A DNA stretch of 6,613 nt. Origin: DASUSF01 sp036375275 (lineage in GTDB: Bacteria > Pseudomonadota > Alphaproteobacteria > Geminicoccales > Geminicoccaceae). A program made the position numbers and the translations under genes. The notes under the pieces were generated by a model that saw only the letters and a program-made list of their open reading frames with translations, ran no database searches and was not told the origin of the DNA. This document shows positions 1 to 6,486 of the stretch, piece by piece. Where the stretch lies: positions 1 through 6,613 of the forward strand of contig DASUSF010000411.1 of assembly GCA_036375275.1 (NCBI GenBank), written 5' to 3'. Positions within the stretch are counted from its first letter, which is position 1. Each line of letters begins with the position of its first letter.

Positions 1-533
1 GCGGCCCAGCAGACGGCGGCCGCGGTCATGAGAAGGCCCCCGGCCGGCGAGCTGCCGACCAGGGCGAGGTCCTCGCCGAGGAGGAGGGCGAGCGCGATGC
101 CGCCCAGCACCAGCGCCGCGCCGTGCCGCCAGCCGAGGCGCTCGCCGAGCAGCCAGACGCTGAGCAGCGTCGCCCAGAGCGGCATGGTGAAGGCGATGAT
201 CGCGGCCCGCCCGGAGCCGATGTAGAGCAGGCCGAGGGCCGAGAAGACCTGCCAGCCGGTGACCGCGATCACGCCGATCAGCGCGACCTTCGGCAGCATG
301 CGGAACGGCAGGCGCACCCGCTCCCGGCGGAGCGCCGTCACGGTCAGCAGCAGGGTCGCCGCGATCGCGATGGTCAGGATCCGGAAGGTGAGCGGCGGGA
401 ACTCGCCGAGCGCGACCTTCATCGCCGGCCAGTTCAGCCCCCAGGCCAGCGCCACCATGACCATGAGCAGCAGCGCCAGCGGCGGCAGAGCCGGCTCGCC
501 GACCGGGGCTCGGCTCTCGACCTCCCGCGCCAT
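1..533 (-). CDS. EamA/DMT-family transporter, second tandem copy (C-terminus beyond the window)
   Basis: Drug/metabolite transporter superfamily protein, expected to sit in the inner membrane and export small metabolites; the substrate cannot be inferred. The frame is open from an ATG at 533-531 to the left edge, giving 177 residues of a family usually about 290 long, so the first EamA repeat and the start of the second are present. Residues 19-36 form the first membrane segment and run into WGLNWPAMK at 31-39. GSGRAAIIAFTMPLWA at 106-121 and the GER (130-132) and GED (153-155) turns are typical of EamA repeats. Its ATG overlaps the TGA of the upstream paralogue by one base (TGATG), so translation is probably coupled. 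It aligns without gaps to that paralogue over about 150 residues, with roughly half the positions identical by eye, which indicates tandem duplication. Family assignment is firm. Confidence 0.9.
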   Translation of the reverse strand, partial: MAREVESRAPVGEPALPPLALLLMVMVALAWGLNWPAMKVALGEFPPLTFRILTIAIAATLLLTVTALRRERVRLPFRMLPKVALIGVIAVTGWQVFSALGLLYIGSGRAAIIAFTMPLWATLLSVWLLGERLGWRHGAALVLGGIALALLLGEDLALVGSSPAGGLLMTAAAVCWA

Positions 534-1408
534 CAGCGGGGACCCGGCCGCAGCAGCAGGAACAGCCCGCCGATCACCAGGAGCAGCGCGCCGATCTCCG
601 CGCCGCCGACCCGCTCGCCGAGGATCAGGGCGCCGCTGATCACCCCGACCGCCGGGATCGCGAGCGTGCTGATCGCGGCGACGTGCGCCGGCAGCAGCTC
701 GACCAGCTTGAAGTACGCGGTGTGGCAGAAGACCATGGCGACGGTCACGGCGTAGATCAGGCCGCCGATCGCCCACGGGCTGACCGCGCCGAGATCGGGC
801 ACCGGCTCGAGCAGCCACCAGCCGATCACGATCGGGATCGCGCCGATCAGCTGCTGCCAGCCGGTCAGCGCCATCACCGGCATCGGCCAGGGGGCGAACC
901 GCTTGATCAGGACCGTGCCGAGCCCCCAGCCGAGGGCGGCGAGCCCGATCAGGAGCGGGCCGAGGGGCGAGGTGCCGATGGTCCGGAGGTCTTCCGCGAC
1001 CAGCAGCGCCAGCGCCGCCATGCCGAGCCCGAGGGCGGCCACCTCGCGCGCGCCGATCCGCACCTTCAGGACCAGGACGCTGAGCACCGACGCCCAGAGC
1101 GGCATGGTGTAGCCGATGATCGCCGCCCGGCCCGAGCTGGTGTGCAGCAGGCCGTAGGCGGTGAGCAGGTGCCAGGCGGTGATGTTGAACACCGACACCA
1201 GCATGAGCGTCGGCAGGATGCGCAGCTCGAAGCGCACCCGCTCGCCCTGCGCGGCCGTCAGCGAGAGCAGGATCAGGCCGCCCCCGAGCAGGCACATGGT
1301 CCGGAACGACCAGGGCGGGATCTCGCTCAGCGCCAGCTTCATCGCCGGCCAGTTGAGGCCCCAGAGGATGGTCAGAGAGACGAGCAGGAGGATGCCGGAC
1401 GCCGGCAG
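533..1408 (-). CDS. EamA/DMT-family transporter, first tandem copy (start uncertain)
   Basis: Inner-membrane drug/metabolite transporter with two EamA repeats and about ten membrane segments; substrate unknown. Counting from a possible CTG start at 1408, the protein has 291 residues, the normal family length. WGLNWPAMK lies at 16-24, SSGRAAIIGYTMPLWA at 91-106, and the second repeat ends with the usual LILGERVGG at 261-269 and a final hydrophobic helix. The stop TGA (535-533) overlaps the next gene's ATG. The start is the problem: between the upstream gene's stop (1469-1467) and the first membrane helix there is no in-frame ATG, GTG or TTG. The only upstream in-frame ATG is at 1591. Using it adds 61 arginine-rich residues, mostly encoded over the upstream gene in another frame. 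CTG at 1408 follows a GAGG at 1422-1419 with a 10-base spacer. An out-of-frame ATG at 1416 would be in frame if one base were added. The coding assignment is firm; the start is not. Confidence 0.88.
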   Translation of the reverse strand: MPASGILLLVSLTILWGLNWPAMKLALSEIPPWSFRTMCLLGGGLILLSLTAAQGERVRFELRILPTLMLVSVFNITAWHLLTAYGLLHTSSGRAAIIGYTMPLWASVLSVLVLKVRIGAREVAALGLGMAALALLVAEDLRTIGTSPLGPLLIGLAALGWGLGTVLIKRFAPWPMPVMALTGWQQLIGAIPIVIGWWLLEPVPDLGAVSPWAIGGLIYAVTVAMVFCHTAYFKLVELLPAHVAAISTLAIPAVGVISGALILGERVGGAEIGALLLVIGGLFLLLRPGPR

Positions 1409-1466
1409 CCGTGCATGACCTCGACGCGCGCTCGTTCCGGTTGCGGGAGCCGCGCCGGCCCGCGGC

Positions 1467-1640
1467 TCAGAAGTCCGAGCAGCGACCGCCCTTCTCCCAG
1501 TCGCCGTAGCGGGTCGGCTCCGGTCCTTTCGGACCGCCGATCTCCTTCTCGGCCGGCCGGCCGCCGACCTTCGTTCGATCGCGCGCGCCATCGTCCGCCG
1601 GTGCCGGCTTCTCCTTCGTGGCGTCGCGCGACCCGGCCAT
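1467..1640 (-). CDS. DUF1674 protein, SDHAF4-like succinate dehydrogenase assembly factor
   Basis: A 57-residue soluble protein. The C-terminal signature at 35-57 is nearly diagnostic for DUF1674: a GGPKGPEPTRYGDWE block followed by GRCSDF at the very end. Mitochondrial SDHAF4 and Sdh8, of the same family, bind flavinated SdhA, protect it before it joins SdhB and favour complex II assembly; the same role in the bacterial cytoplasm is an inference from family. Residues 1-34 are charged, low in complexity and probably disordered, as usual for the family. The start ATG (1640-1638) overlaps the TGA of the zeta gene by one base, and an AAGG inside the end of zeta (1651-1648) lies seven bases upstream, fitting coupled re-initiation. 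The frame continues upstream through the zeta gene, but that part is not coding. No sdh genes are in view. Confidence 0.9.
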   Translation of the reverse strand: MAGSRDATKEKPAPADDGARDRTKVGGRPAEKEIGGPKGPEPTRYGDWEKGGRCSDF

Positions 1641-1960
1641 CACTCGACCTTGATCTGGTCGAGGGCCATCCGCCGGCACTCCTCGAGGTGCTTGGTCAGC
1701 AGGTGATCGCTGACCTGCTTGTTCTTGCCGGTCAGATCCCCCCTGACCTTGGCCAGGATGTCGTCGTCGCCCGGCATCTCGAAGTCGATCATGACGACGT
1801 CGCGCGCGTAGGCCTCCGCTTCGTCGCCCTTGAGGCCGAGCTGCTCCGCGATCCACAGGCCGAACAGCTTGTTGCCGCGGTTGCGCGCCTTGAACATCAG
1901 CTCCTGGTCGTGCTTGAAGCGGTTCTCTTCCCCGCGCTCGCGGTCCTTGAAGGTGGTCAT
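1640..1960 (-). CDS. F1 ATPase inhibitor subunit zeta (DUF1476 family)
   Basis: A 106-residue soluble protein of the DUF1476 family, whose studied member is the zeta subunit of Paracoccus denitrificans F1Fo ATP synthase. Zeta inserts its N-terminal helix into the catalytic interface of F1 and blocks ATP hydrolysis while allowing synthesis. Family features visible here are the N-terminal MTTFKDRERGEENRFKHD (1-18), where the inhibitory segment lies, the basic stretch FKARNRGNKLFGLWIAEQLG (23-42), the EAEAYARDVV block (47-56) and the acidic GDDDI turn (64-68), followed by helices to the end. Length matches the family. ATG at 1960-1958 has a good ribosome site, AAGAGG at 1971-1966, five bases upstream. 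It is the first gene of the minus-strand cluster and overlaps the DUF1674 gene by one base. In this class, zeta genes commonly lie away from the atp operon, as seems to be the case here. Confidence 0.93.
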   Translation of the reverse strand: MTTFKDRERGEENRFKHDQELMFKARNRGNKLFGLWIAEQLGLKGDEAEAYARDVVMIDFEMPGDDDILAKVRGDLTGKNKQVSDHLLTKHLEECRRMALDQIKVE

Positions 1961-2052
1961 GGTCGCCTCTTGGGTTCGATGTGCGGCCCGGCCGTGCCCC
2001 GAATATAGTGGTCGCGACCCGGCGAGGCCAGGATCGAGAGGTTGCCGCCCCG
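1961..2052. promoter_or_regulatory. Divergent intergenic region with back-to-back -10-like boxes and a palindrome
   Basis: This 92-bp gap separates the minus-strand zeta cluster from the plus-strand NRDE gene, so it should carry both promoters. It contains the only AT-rich patch nearby. On the minus strand TATATT (2007-2002) lies about 41 bases before the zeta ATG; on the plus strand TATAGT (2004-2009) lies about 43 bases before the NRDE ATG. Each matches TATAAT at five of six positions and they overlap. No convincing -35 box was found at 16-18 bases from either. A perfect 10-bp palindrome, GGTCGCGACC (2010-2019), lies beside the boxes and could be an operator, though GC-rich palindromes arise easily by chance in this genome. 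Confidence 0.4.
1966..1971 (-). promoter_or_regulatory. Ribosome binding site of the zeta gene
   Basis: AAGAGG on the minus strand, five bases before the ATG at 1960. It is the clearest Shine-Dalgarno match in the window and supports the chosen start of the zeta gene. Confidence 0.65.
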
Positions 2053-2880
2053 ATGTGCACGCTGGTTCTGCTCAGGCGACCGGGCCACGCGTGGCCGCTG
2101 CTGCTCGCCGCCAACCGCGACGAGATGCTGAGCCGGCCCTGGCGGCCGCCGGAGCGGCACTGGCCGGACCGTCCCGAGGTGGTCGCGGGCCAGGACGAGC
2201 TCGCGGGCGGGAGCTGGCTCGGGATCAACGACCATGGCGTGGTCGCGGCGGTCCTCAACCGCCGCGGCAGTCTCGGCCCCGCCGCCGGCAAGCGATCGCG
2301 CGGCGAGCTCGTGCTCGACGCGCTCAACTTCGAGGATGCCGCCTCGGCCGCGGCGGCGCTCGCCGACCTCGATCCCGACGCCTACCGGCCGTTCAACCTG
2401 ATCGTCGCCGACCCGGTCAACGCCTACTGGCTCCGCCACGCCGGCGGGCTGCCCGGCTTCGGCTTCAGGGCCGCCGACGGCACTTGGCGGGAGGTCGAGG
2501 CGGCGCACATGCCCCGGGAGGCGCACGGCGCCGAGCCGCCGCCGTCGATCGAGACCCGCCCGGTGCCCGACGGCCTGTCGATGATCACCGCGCGCGACCT
2601 GAACGACCCGGCGTCGGCCCGCAACCGCCTGCACCGGCCGCGCTTCCAGGCGGCCCCCTTGCCCGACCCGGACACCAGCGACTGGTCCGGCTGGATCGCC
2701 TGCCTGGCTTCCCGGGACAGCGAGGACGGTGATCCGACCAATGCCATGACCATCGTCACCGGGCGCGACTATGGCACCGTCTGCTCCTCGCTCGTCGCGC
2801 TGCCGAAGGAGGGCCCGCCGAAGCTGTGGTTCGCCGCCGGCCGCCCCGATCAGACGCCGTTTGAGGTGGTCCTGGTCTGA
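2053..2880 (+). CDS. NRDE-family protein (TANGO2 homologue)
   Basis: A 275-residue soluble protein of the NRDE/TANGO2 family (Pfam 'Transport and Golgi organisation 2'). Characterised relatives have been linked to haem trafficking in animals and some bacteria, and the point is debated; here the function is unproven. The start was set at ATG 2053 because the family begins with MCT; the frame runs up to 1981, but residues from there to 2052 have no family match. Motifs in order: MCTLVLL (1-7), AANRDE (19-24) giving the family name, AGGSWLGIN (51-59), VAAVLNRRG (64-72), SRGELVLDAL (82-91), YRPFNLIVAD (111-120) and DYGTVCSSLVAL (239-250). There is no signal peptide or membrane helix. GAGAGG at 2036-2041 is a possible ribosome site, 11 bases upstream, somewhat far. 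Length and motifs suggest an intact gene. It is divergent from the zeta cluster and convergent with the RND gene, so probably transcribed alone. Confidence 0.93.
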   Translation: MCTLVLLRRPGHAWPLLLAANRDEMLSRPWRPPERHWPDRPEVVAGQDELAGGSWLGINDHGVVAAVLNRRGSLGPAAGKRSRGELVLDALNFEDAASAAAALADLDPDAYRPFNLIVADPVNAYWLRHAGGLPGFGFRAADGTWREVEAAHMPREAHGAEPPPSIETRPVPDGLSMITARDLNDPASARNRLHRPRFQAAPLPDPDTSDWSGWIACLASRDSEDGDPTNAMTIVTGRDYGTVCSSLVALPKEGPPKLWFAAGRPDQTPFEVVLV

Positions 2881-2931
2881 CGGCGAGGGCAGTCTTACGG
2901 CGGGGACGGACGGTTGCACCAGCTCGCCGTC
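2879..2931. terminator. Possible hairpin between convergent genes
   Basis: GACGGCGAG (2879-2887) and CTCGCCGTC (2923-2931) are perfect 9-bp inverted repeats spanning the 68-bp gap between the convergent NRDE and RND genes; the loop is about 35 bases. The location suits a two-way terminator, but neither strand has a T-run and the loop is long, so intrinsic termination is unproven. The left arm begins inside the NRDE stop codon. Confidence 0.3.
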
Positions 2932-2948
2932 TCCTCGGCCCCGACGCC

Positions 2949-5900
2949 CTAACCGTCGCTGGCGGTGGCCGGCTCGGCGGGACCTGCCATCCGCCGCACG
3001 AGCGCGCCGAGGTCCTGCTGGATGCCGAGCATCGCCGGGACCAGGACCAGGACCAGGAGCGTCGTCACCATCAGCCCGAACACGATCGTGATCGCCATCG
3101 GGATCAGGAACAGCGCCTGGCGGCTGGTCTCGAACAACAGCGGCACGAGGCCGCCGATGGTGGTCGCCGAGGTCAGCAGCACGGCGCGCAGCCGCGAGCA
3201 GGTGCCGTCGACCACCGCGTCCGCGAACGAGTGCCCCTCGCCGAGCCGCCGGTCGATCGCGGTGACCAGGATGATGCTGTCATTGACCAGGATGCCGGAC
3301 AGGCCGAGCAGCGCGATCAGGCTCAGGATCGAGAGGTCGTGGCCGAGCACGAGGTGGCCGAGCACCGCGCCGACGAGGCCGAACGGGATCACCAGCATCA
3401 CCGCGAACGGCCGGGTGAAGCTCCCGAACACCCAGGCGAGGATGATGTAGATCAGGGCGAGGCCGATCACCGCGCCGGTCCGGATGTCGGCGAGCGTGCG
3501 GGTCTGCTCCTCGGCCTTGCCGGCGAAGCGGTAGTCGAGGCCGTAGCGCTCGGCGATCTCGATCAGGCCGCTCTCGGTCAGGCTCGCGGTCACCTGGTCG
3601 AGCTTGATCTGCGCCTCGTCCAGCTCGGCGGTGATCGCGACCTCGCGCACCCCGCCCTCGCGCTTGATCCGGGCGAAGCCCCGCTCCTCCTCGAGGCGCG
3701 CCACCTCGCCGAGCCCGACCTCGTGGCCGTCTTCGCTGCGCAGCGTGAAGTCCTCGAGGCTCAAGGTCCGGAAGGCCGCGCGATCGAGCCGGACGACGAC
3801 CTCGACCTCCTCGTCGCCGCGCGCGAAGCGCTTCGCGATCCGCCCCTCGAGCGCGTTCCGGAGCTGGCGGCCGACGTCCTCGGTGGTGAAGCCGAGCGCG
3901 CGGCCGCGCGGCGTCACCTCGATCAGCACCTCCTGTTTGCCGTAGGGCAGGTCGTCGTCGACCTCGCTCACGCCGGGCAGCCGCTCCAGGAGGTCCCGCA
4001 CCTCGAGCGCCGCCTGCTTGAGGCGGGCGATGTCCTCGCCGCCGCGGAGCCGGATGTCGACCTCGCGACCGGGCGGTCCCCCGGTCCGCTCCTCGAGGGT
4101 CAGGCTCTCCAGCCCCGGGATCACGGGGATGCGCTCGCGCCAGCGCTCGACGAAGGCGTCGGTGCCGACCTCGCGCCGGTCGGACGAGACCAGCTCGACC
4201 ACCAGCGCGGCCACGTTGTCGCCGCTGATCCCGCGCTCGACCTCGTTCCGGCTCGCGCCGGTGCCGAGCCGCCCGAGGCTCATCACGACGAGGTCCTGCG
4301 GGTCGTCCACGACGTCCTCGGCGGCGGCCTGCAGCGCCCGGTCGACCTGGTCCAGGGCGTCCGCGGTCGCCGTGCGGGGGGTGCCCGGGGCCATCACCAG
4401 GTTGGCGTTGACGATGGTCGCCTCCGGGCCGCTGAAGAAGACGAAGCCGACCCGACTGCCCTGGATGATCCCGACGGCGAGGACGAGGGCGCCGAGCGCG
4501 GCGGCCAGCGTCGCATAGCGCCAGGCGAGGGCGATCTGGACGATCCGGCGGAACGCTCCGTCCCGGACGCGCTTGAAGCCGCGGTCGAACGCCCGACGTG
4601 GCCGGCCCGGCGGACCGAGGCGGGCGAGCGCGCCCCGCATGTGGGTCGGGAGCACCAGGAAGCACTCGACCAGGCTCGCGACCAGCACCGCGATCACCAC
4701 CAGCGGGATCTCCCGGATGACCTCCCCGATGATGTCGCCGACGACGAGGATCGGCAGGAACGACGCGATCGTGGTGAGCGACGCGCTGGTCACCGGCGCC
4801 GCCATCCGGAGCGCGCCCATCTCGGCCGCGGCGTCGGGCGGCATGCCCTGCTCGTGCAGCGCCGTCGCGTGCTCGCCGACCACGATCGCGTCGTCGACGA
4901 TGATCCCGACCGCAAGCAGCATGGCGAACAGGCTGATCATGTTGATCGACATGCCGGCGAGCCAGAGCACGCCGAGCATGGCGAACATCGAGATCGGGAT
5001 TCCGGCGGCGATCCAGAAGGCGATCCGGGCGTTCAGGAACAGGAACAGCACGGCCAGGACCAGGATCAGCCCGCCGAAGCCGTTCCGGAGCAGCAGATCG
5101 ATCCGGTCGCGGATCAGGTCGGCCATCACGTCGTAGACCTCGACCCGGAGCTCCGGCGGCAGGGTCGATGGCAGCTCCTTCAGGTAGGCGTCGACGCTGT
5201 CCGCCACCTCGAGCGCGTCGTTGGTGAGGGCCCGCTGGACCTGGAGCTCGACCGCCGGATCGCCGAGACGGTGGGCGGTCGTGCCGTCCTGGTCGAAGCC
5301 CTCCTCGACGGTGGCGACGTGGGCGACCGTCAGCTTCCGGCCCGAGGCGGTCGAGCGGATCTCGACCTCGGCGACCTCGGCCGCGCTCCGGGCGAGGCCG
5401 AGTGCCCGCGGCTGCCGCTCGAAGCTGCCGCCGAGGTCGCCGGCCGGCAGGTCCTGGGACGAGCGCGCGATCGCCTCGGCCACGTCCTCGAGGGTCAGGT
5501 CGAGGCGCCTGAGCGTCGCTGGCTCGAGCTCGACCCGGATCTCCTCGTCACGGTCGCCGGAGAGGATCACGCGGTCGACGCCGCGCCTCAGCAGCTCGTC
5601 CCGGATGTCCTTGGCGAAGCGCTTCAGCGCCGCCTCGTCGTATGGCCCGGAAAGAACGATCCGGGCGATGGTGTCGTAGCGCACCATCTGCTGGACGATC
5701 GGCCGCTCGCTGTCCTGGGGCAGGGTCGTGACCTGGGCGACGGCGGACTCCACCTCCGACAGGGCGCGTTCCATGTCGGTGCCGGGCTCGAACTCGACGT
5801 AGAGCCCGCCGACGCCCTCCTCGGCGCGGGCGACCACGCGGCGGATCCCGTCGAGGAAGCGGACCTCCGGCTCGAGCGCCTCGATGATCGAGGCCTCGAC

Positions 5901-6104
5901 GTCCTCGGCGGTGGCGCCGGGCCAGACCACCTCGACCCGGACCACGTCGAGGCCGAAGTCGGGGAAAAATTGCCGGTTGAGCTGGGTCAGCGCGAAGCTG
6001 CCGGCCAGCAGCATCACCATCATCAGGAGGTTGCCCGCGGTCGGATGGCGGGCGAACAGGGCGACCGGGCCACGCCCGCGCGGAGGTGCCGGGTCGGAAG
6101 TCAC
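2949..6104 (-). CDS. Efflux RND transporter permease (AcrB/AcrD/AcrF family)
   Basis: Inner-membrane, proton-driven pump subunit of 1051 residues, full length for the family. Layout: first membrane helix about 23-40, large periplasmic porter loop about 41-338, helices 2-6 at about 341-489, helix 7 about 530-548, second periplasmic loop about 549-873, helices 8-12 about 876-1026, short cytoplasmic tail. Helix 4 has the proton-relay pair D404-D405 in GIIVDDAIVV. Helix 10 reads GILVNDSIILV (937-947), so the lysine AcrB has there (K940) is replaced by N/D; many HAE-like RND subfamilies show this NDS form. Conserved WPGAT (61-65) and a VFFSGPE segment (555-561) also fit. The start is GTG at 6104-6102: the frame is open to a TGA at 6200-6198, but no other start codon occurs in that stretch. 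No clear ribosome site precedes it. The stop is TAG. A partial adaptor gene lies upstream on the same strand. Substrate cannot be read from sequence. Confidence 0.95.
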   Translation of the reverse strand: MTSDPAPPRGRGPVALFARHPTAGNLLMMVMLLAGSFALTQLNRQFFPDFGLDVVRVEVVWPGATAEDVEASIIEALEPEVRFLDGIRRVVARAEEGVGGLYVEFEPGTDMERALSEVESAVAQVTTLPQDSERPIVQQMVRYDTIARIVLSGPYDEAALKRFAKDIRDELLRRGVDRVILSGDRDEEIRVELEPATLRRLDLTLEDVAEAIARSSQDLPAGDLGGSFERQPRALGLARSAAEVAEVEIRSTASGRKLTVAHVATVEEGFDQDGTTAHRLGDPAVELQVQRALTNDALEVADSVDAYLKELPSTLPPELRVEVYDVMADLIRDRIDLLLRNGFGGLILVLAVLFLFLNARIAFWIAAGIPISMFAMLGVLWLAGMSINMISLFAMLLAVGIIVDDAIVVGEHATALHEQGMPPDAAAEMGALRMAAPVTSASLTTIASFLPILVVGDIIGEVIREIPLVVIAVLVASLVECFLVLPTHMRGALARLGPPGRPRRAFDRGFKRVRDGAFRRIVQIALAWRYATLAAALGALVLAVGIIQGSRVGFVFFSGPEATIVNANLVMAPGTPRTATADALDQVDRALQAAAEDVVDDPQDLVVMSLGRLGTGASRNEVERGISGDNVAALVVELVSSDRREVGTDAFVERWRERIPVIPGLESLTLEERTGGPPGREVDIRLRGGEDIARLKQAALEVRDLLERLPGVSEVDDDLPYGKQEVLIEVTPRGRALGFTTEDVGRQLRNALEGRIAKRFARGDEEVEVVVRLDRAAFRTLSLEDFTLRSEDGHEVGLGEVARLEEERGFARIKREGGVREVAITAELDEAQIKLDQVTASLTESGLIEIAERYGLDYRFAGKAEEQTRTLADIRTGAVIGLALIYIILAWVFGSFTRPFAVMLVIPFGLVGAVLGHLVLGHDLSILSLIALLGLSGILVNDSIILVTAIDRRLGEGHSFADAVVDGTCSRLRAVLLTSATTIGGLVPLLFETSRQALFLIPMAITIVFGLMVTTLLVLVLVPAMLGIQQDLGALVRRMAGPAEPATASDG

Positions 6105-6486
6105 GACGACGGCATGCGGATGGACGCGGTCGGCGGCCGGAACGGCCCTGCGGATGCAGCCGCGCCCGGCCCGCGGCGCCGGGTGATGCGCTTCCGATCA
6201 GGCCGGCGGTCCCCGGTCGAGCCTTCGCTAACCTTCTCCCGGCATCCTGGCCGCCGTCGATGCGATCCTGGGAATCCGCGCGCAGCCCCTTGGGTGGGGC
6301 GGACGGACTCCGACCGTAGCCCGCGGCATGAGCCAACCCTGACGGGTAGAGGTGAAGGAACCGTTGACGCGCTCGTTTGCGCGACGTTCACGCAGGGCGC
6401 AAGCACCGGTTCGCTCCGGGGCCTGCGCTGCCATCGGCCGGGGTTGACCGGCGAGCTCGGCGGCAGGCCGGGCGGGGCGGCCGGCC
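6105..6486. other. Long spacer between adaptor and RND genes, no convincing gene
   Basis: These 382 bases separate the end of the putative adaptor from the permease start. Frames open here translate to arginine-, proline- and serine-rich strings with no domain, and I call no gene. Composition is a little less GC-rich around 6330-6380. Small hairpins are visible: GCCCC (6285-6289) with GGGGC (6296-6300) around a 6-base loop; and two that share bases and exclude each other, CGCGC (6368-6372) with GCGCG (6379-6383), and TTGCGC (6377-6382) with GCGCAA (6397-6402). No T-run follows any of them, and no clear -35/-10 pair points at the permease. A promoter or an untranslated leader for the permease is possible but not shown. 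Confidence 0.5.

Noticed and set aside
123..755. Plus-strand open frame of 210 codons
   Set aside because: Antisense to the two EamA transporters, with a low-complexity Arg/Gln/Asp composition.
683..2008. Plus-strand open frame of 441 codons
   Set aside because: It lies antisense to the first EamA, DUF1674 and zeta genes. Its translation is rich in Arg, Gln, Asp and Pro with no domain, which is typical of the antisense frame of GC-rich coding DNA.
1641..2327. Upstream extension of the DUF1674 frame
   Set aside because: The frame is open to an ATG at 2327, but it would run through the zeta gene in another frame and antisense to NRDE. Only the last 57 codons match DUF1674, and the ATG at 1640 fits the family length.
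1957..2919. Minus-strand open frame of 320 codons
   Set aside because: Antisense to the NRDE gene, which carries the full set of family motifs. The antisense translation has no recognisable domain.
3280..4665. Minus-strand open frame of 461 codons
   Set aside because: Same-strand shifted frame inside the RND permease; the translation is almost entirely Arg, Gly, Pro and Ala, while the permease frame has clear RND motifs throughout.
6244..6271. Short direct repeat ATCCTGG, 21 bases apart
   Set aside because: Seven bases is within chance expectation and no longer repeat unit surrounds it.
6228..6434. Minus-strand open frame of 68 codons
   Set aside because: No ribosome site, no recognisable motif, and a competing equally open frame across the same bases; length is expected by chance at this GC content.
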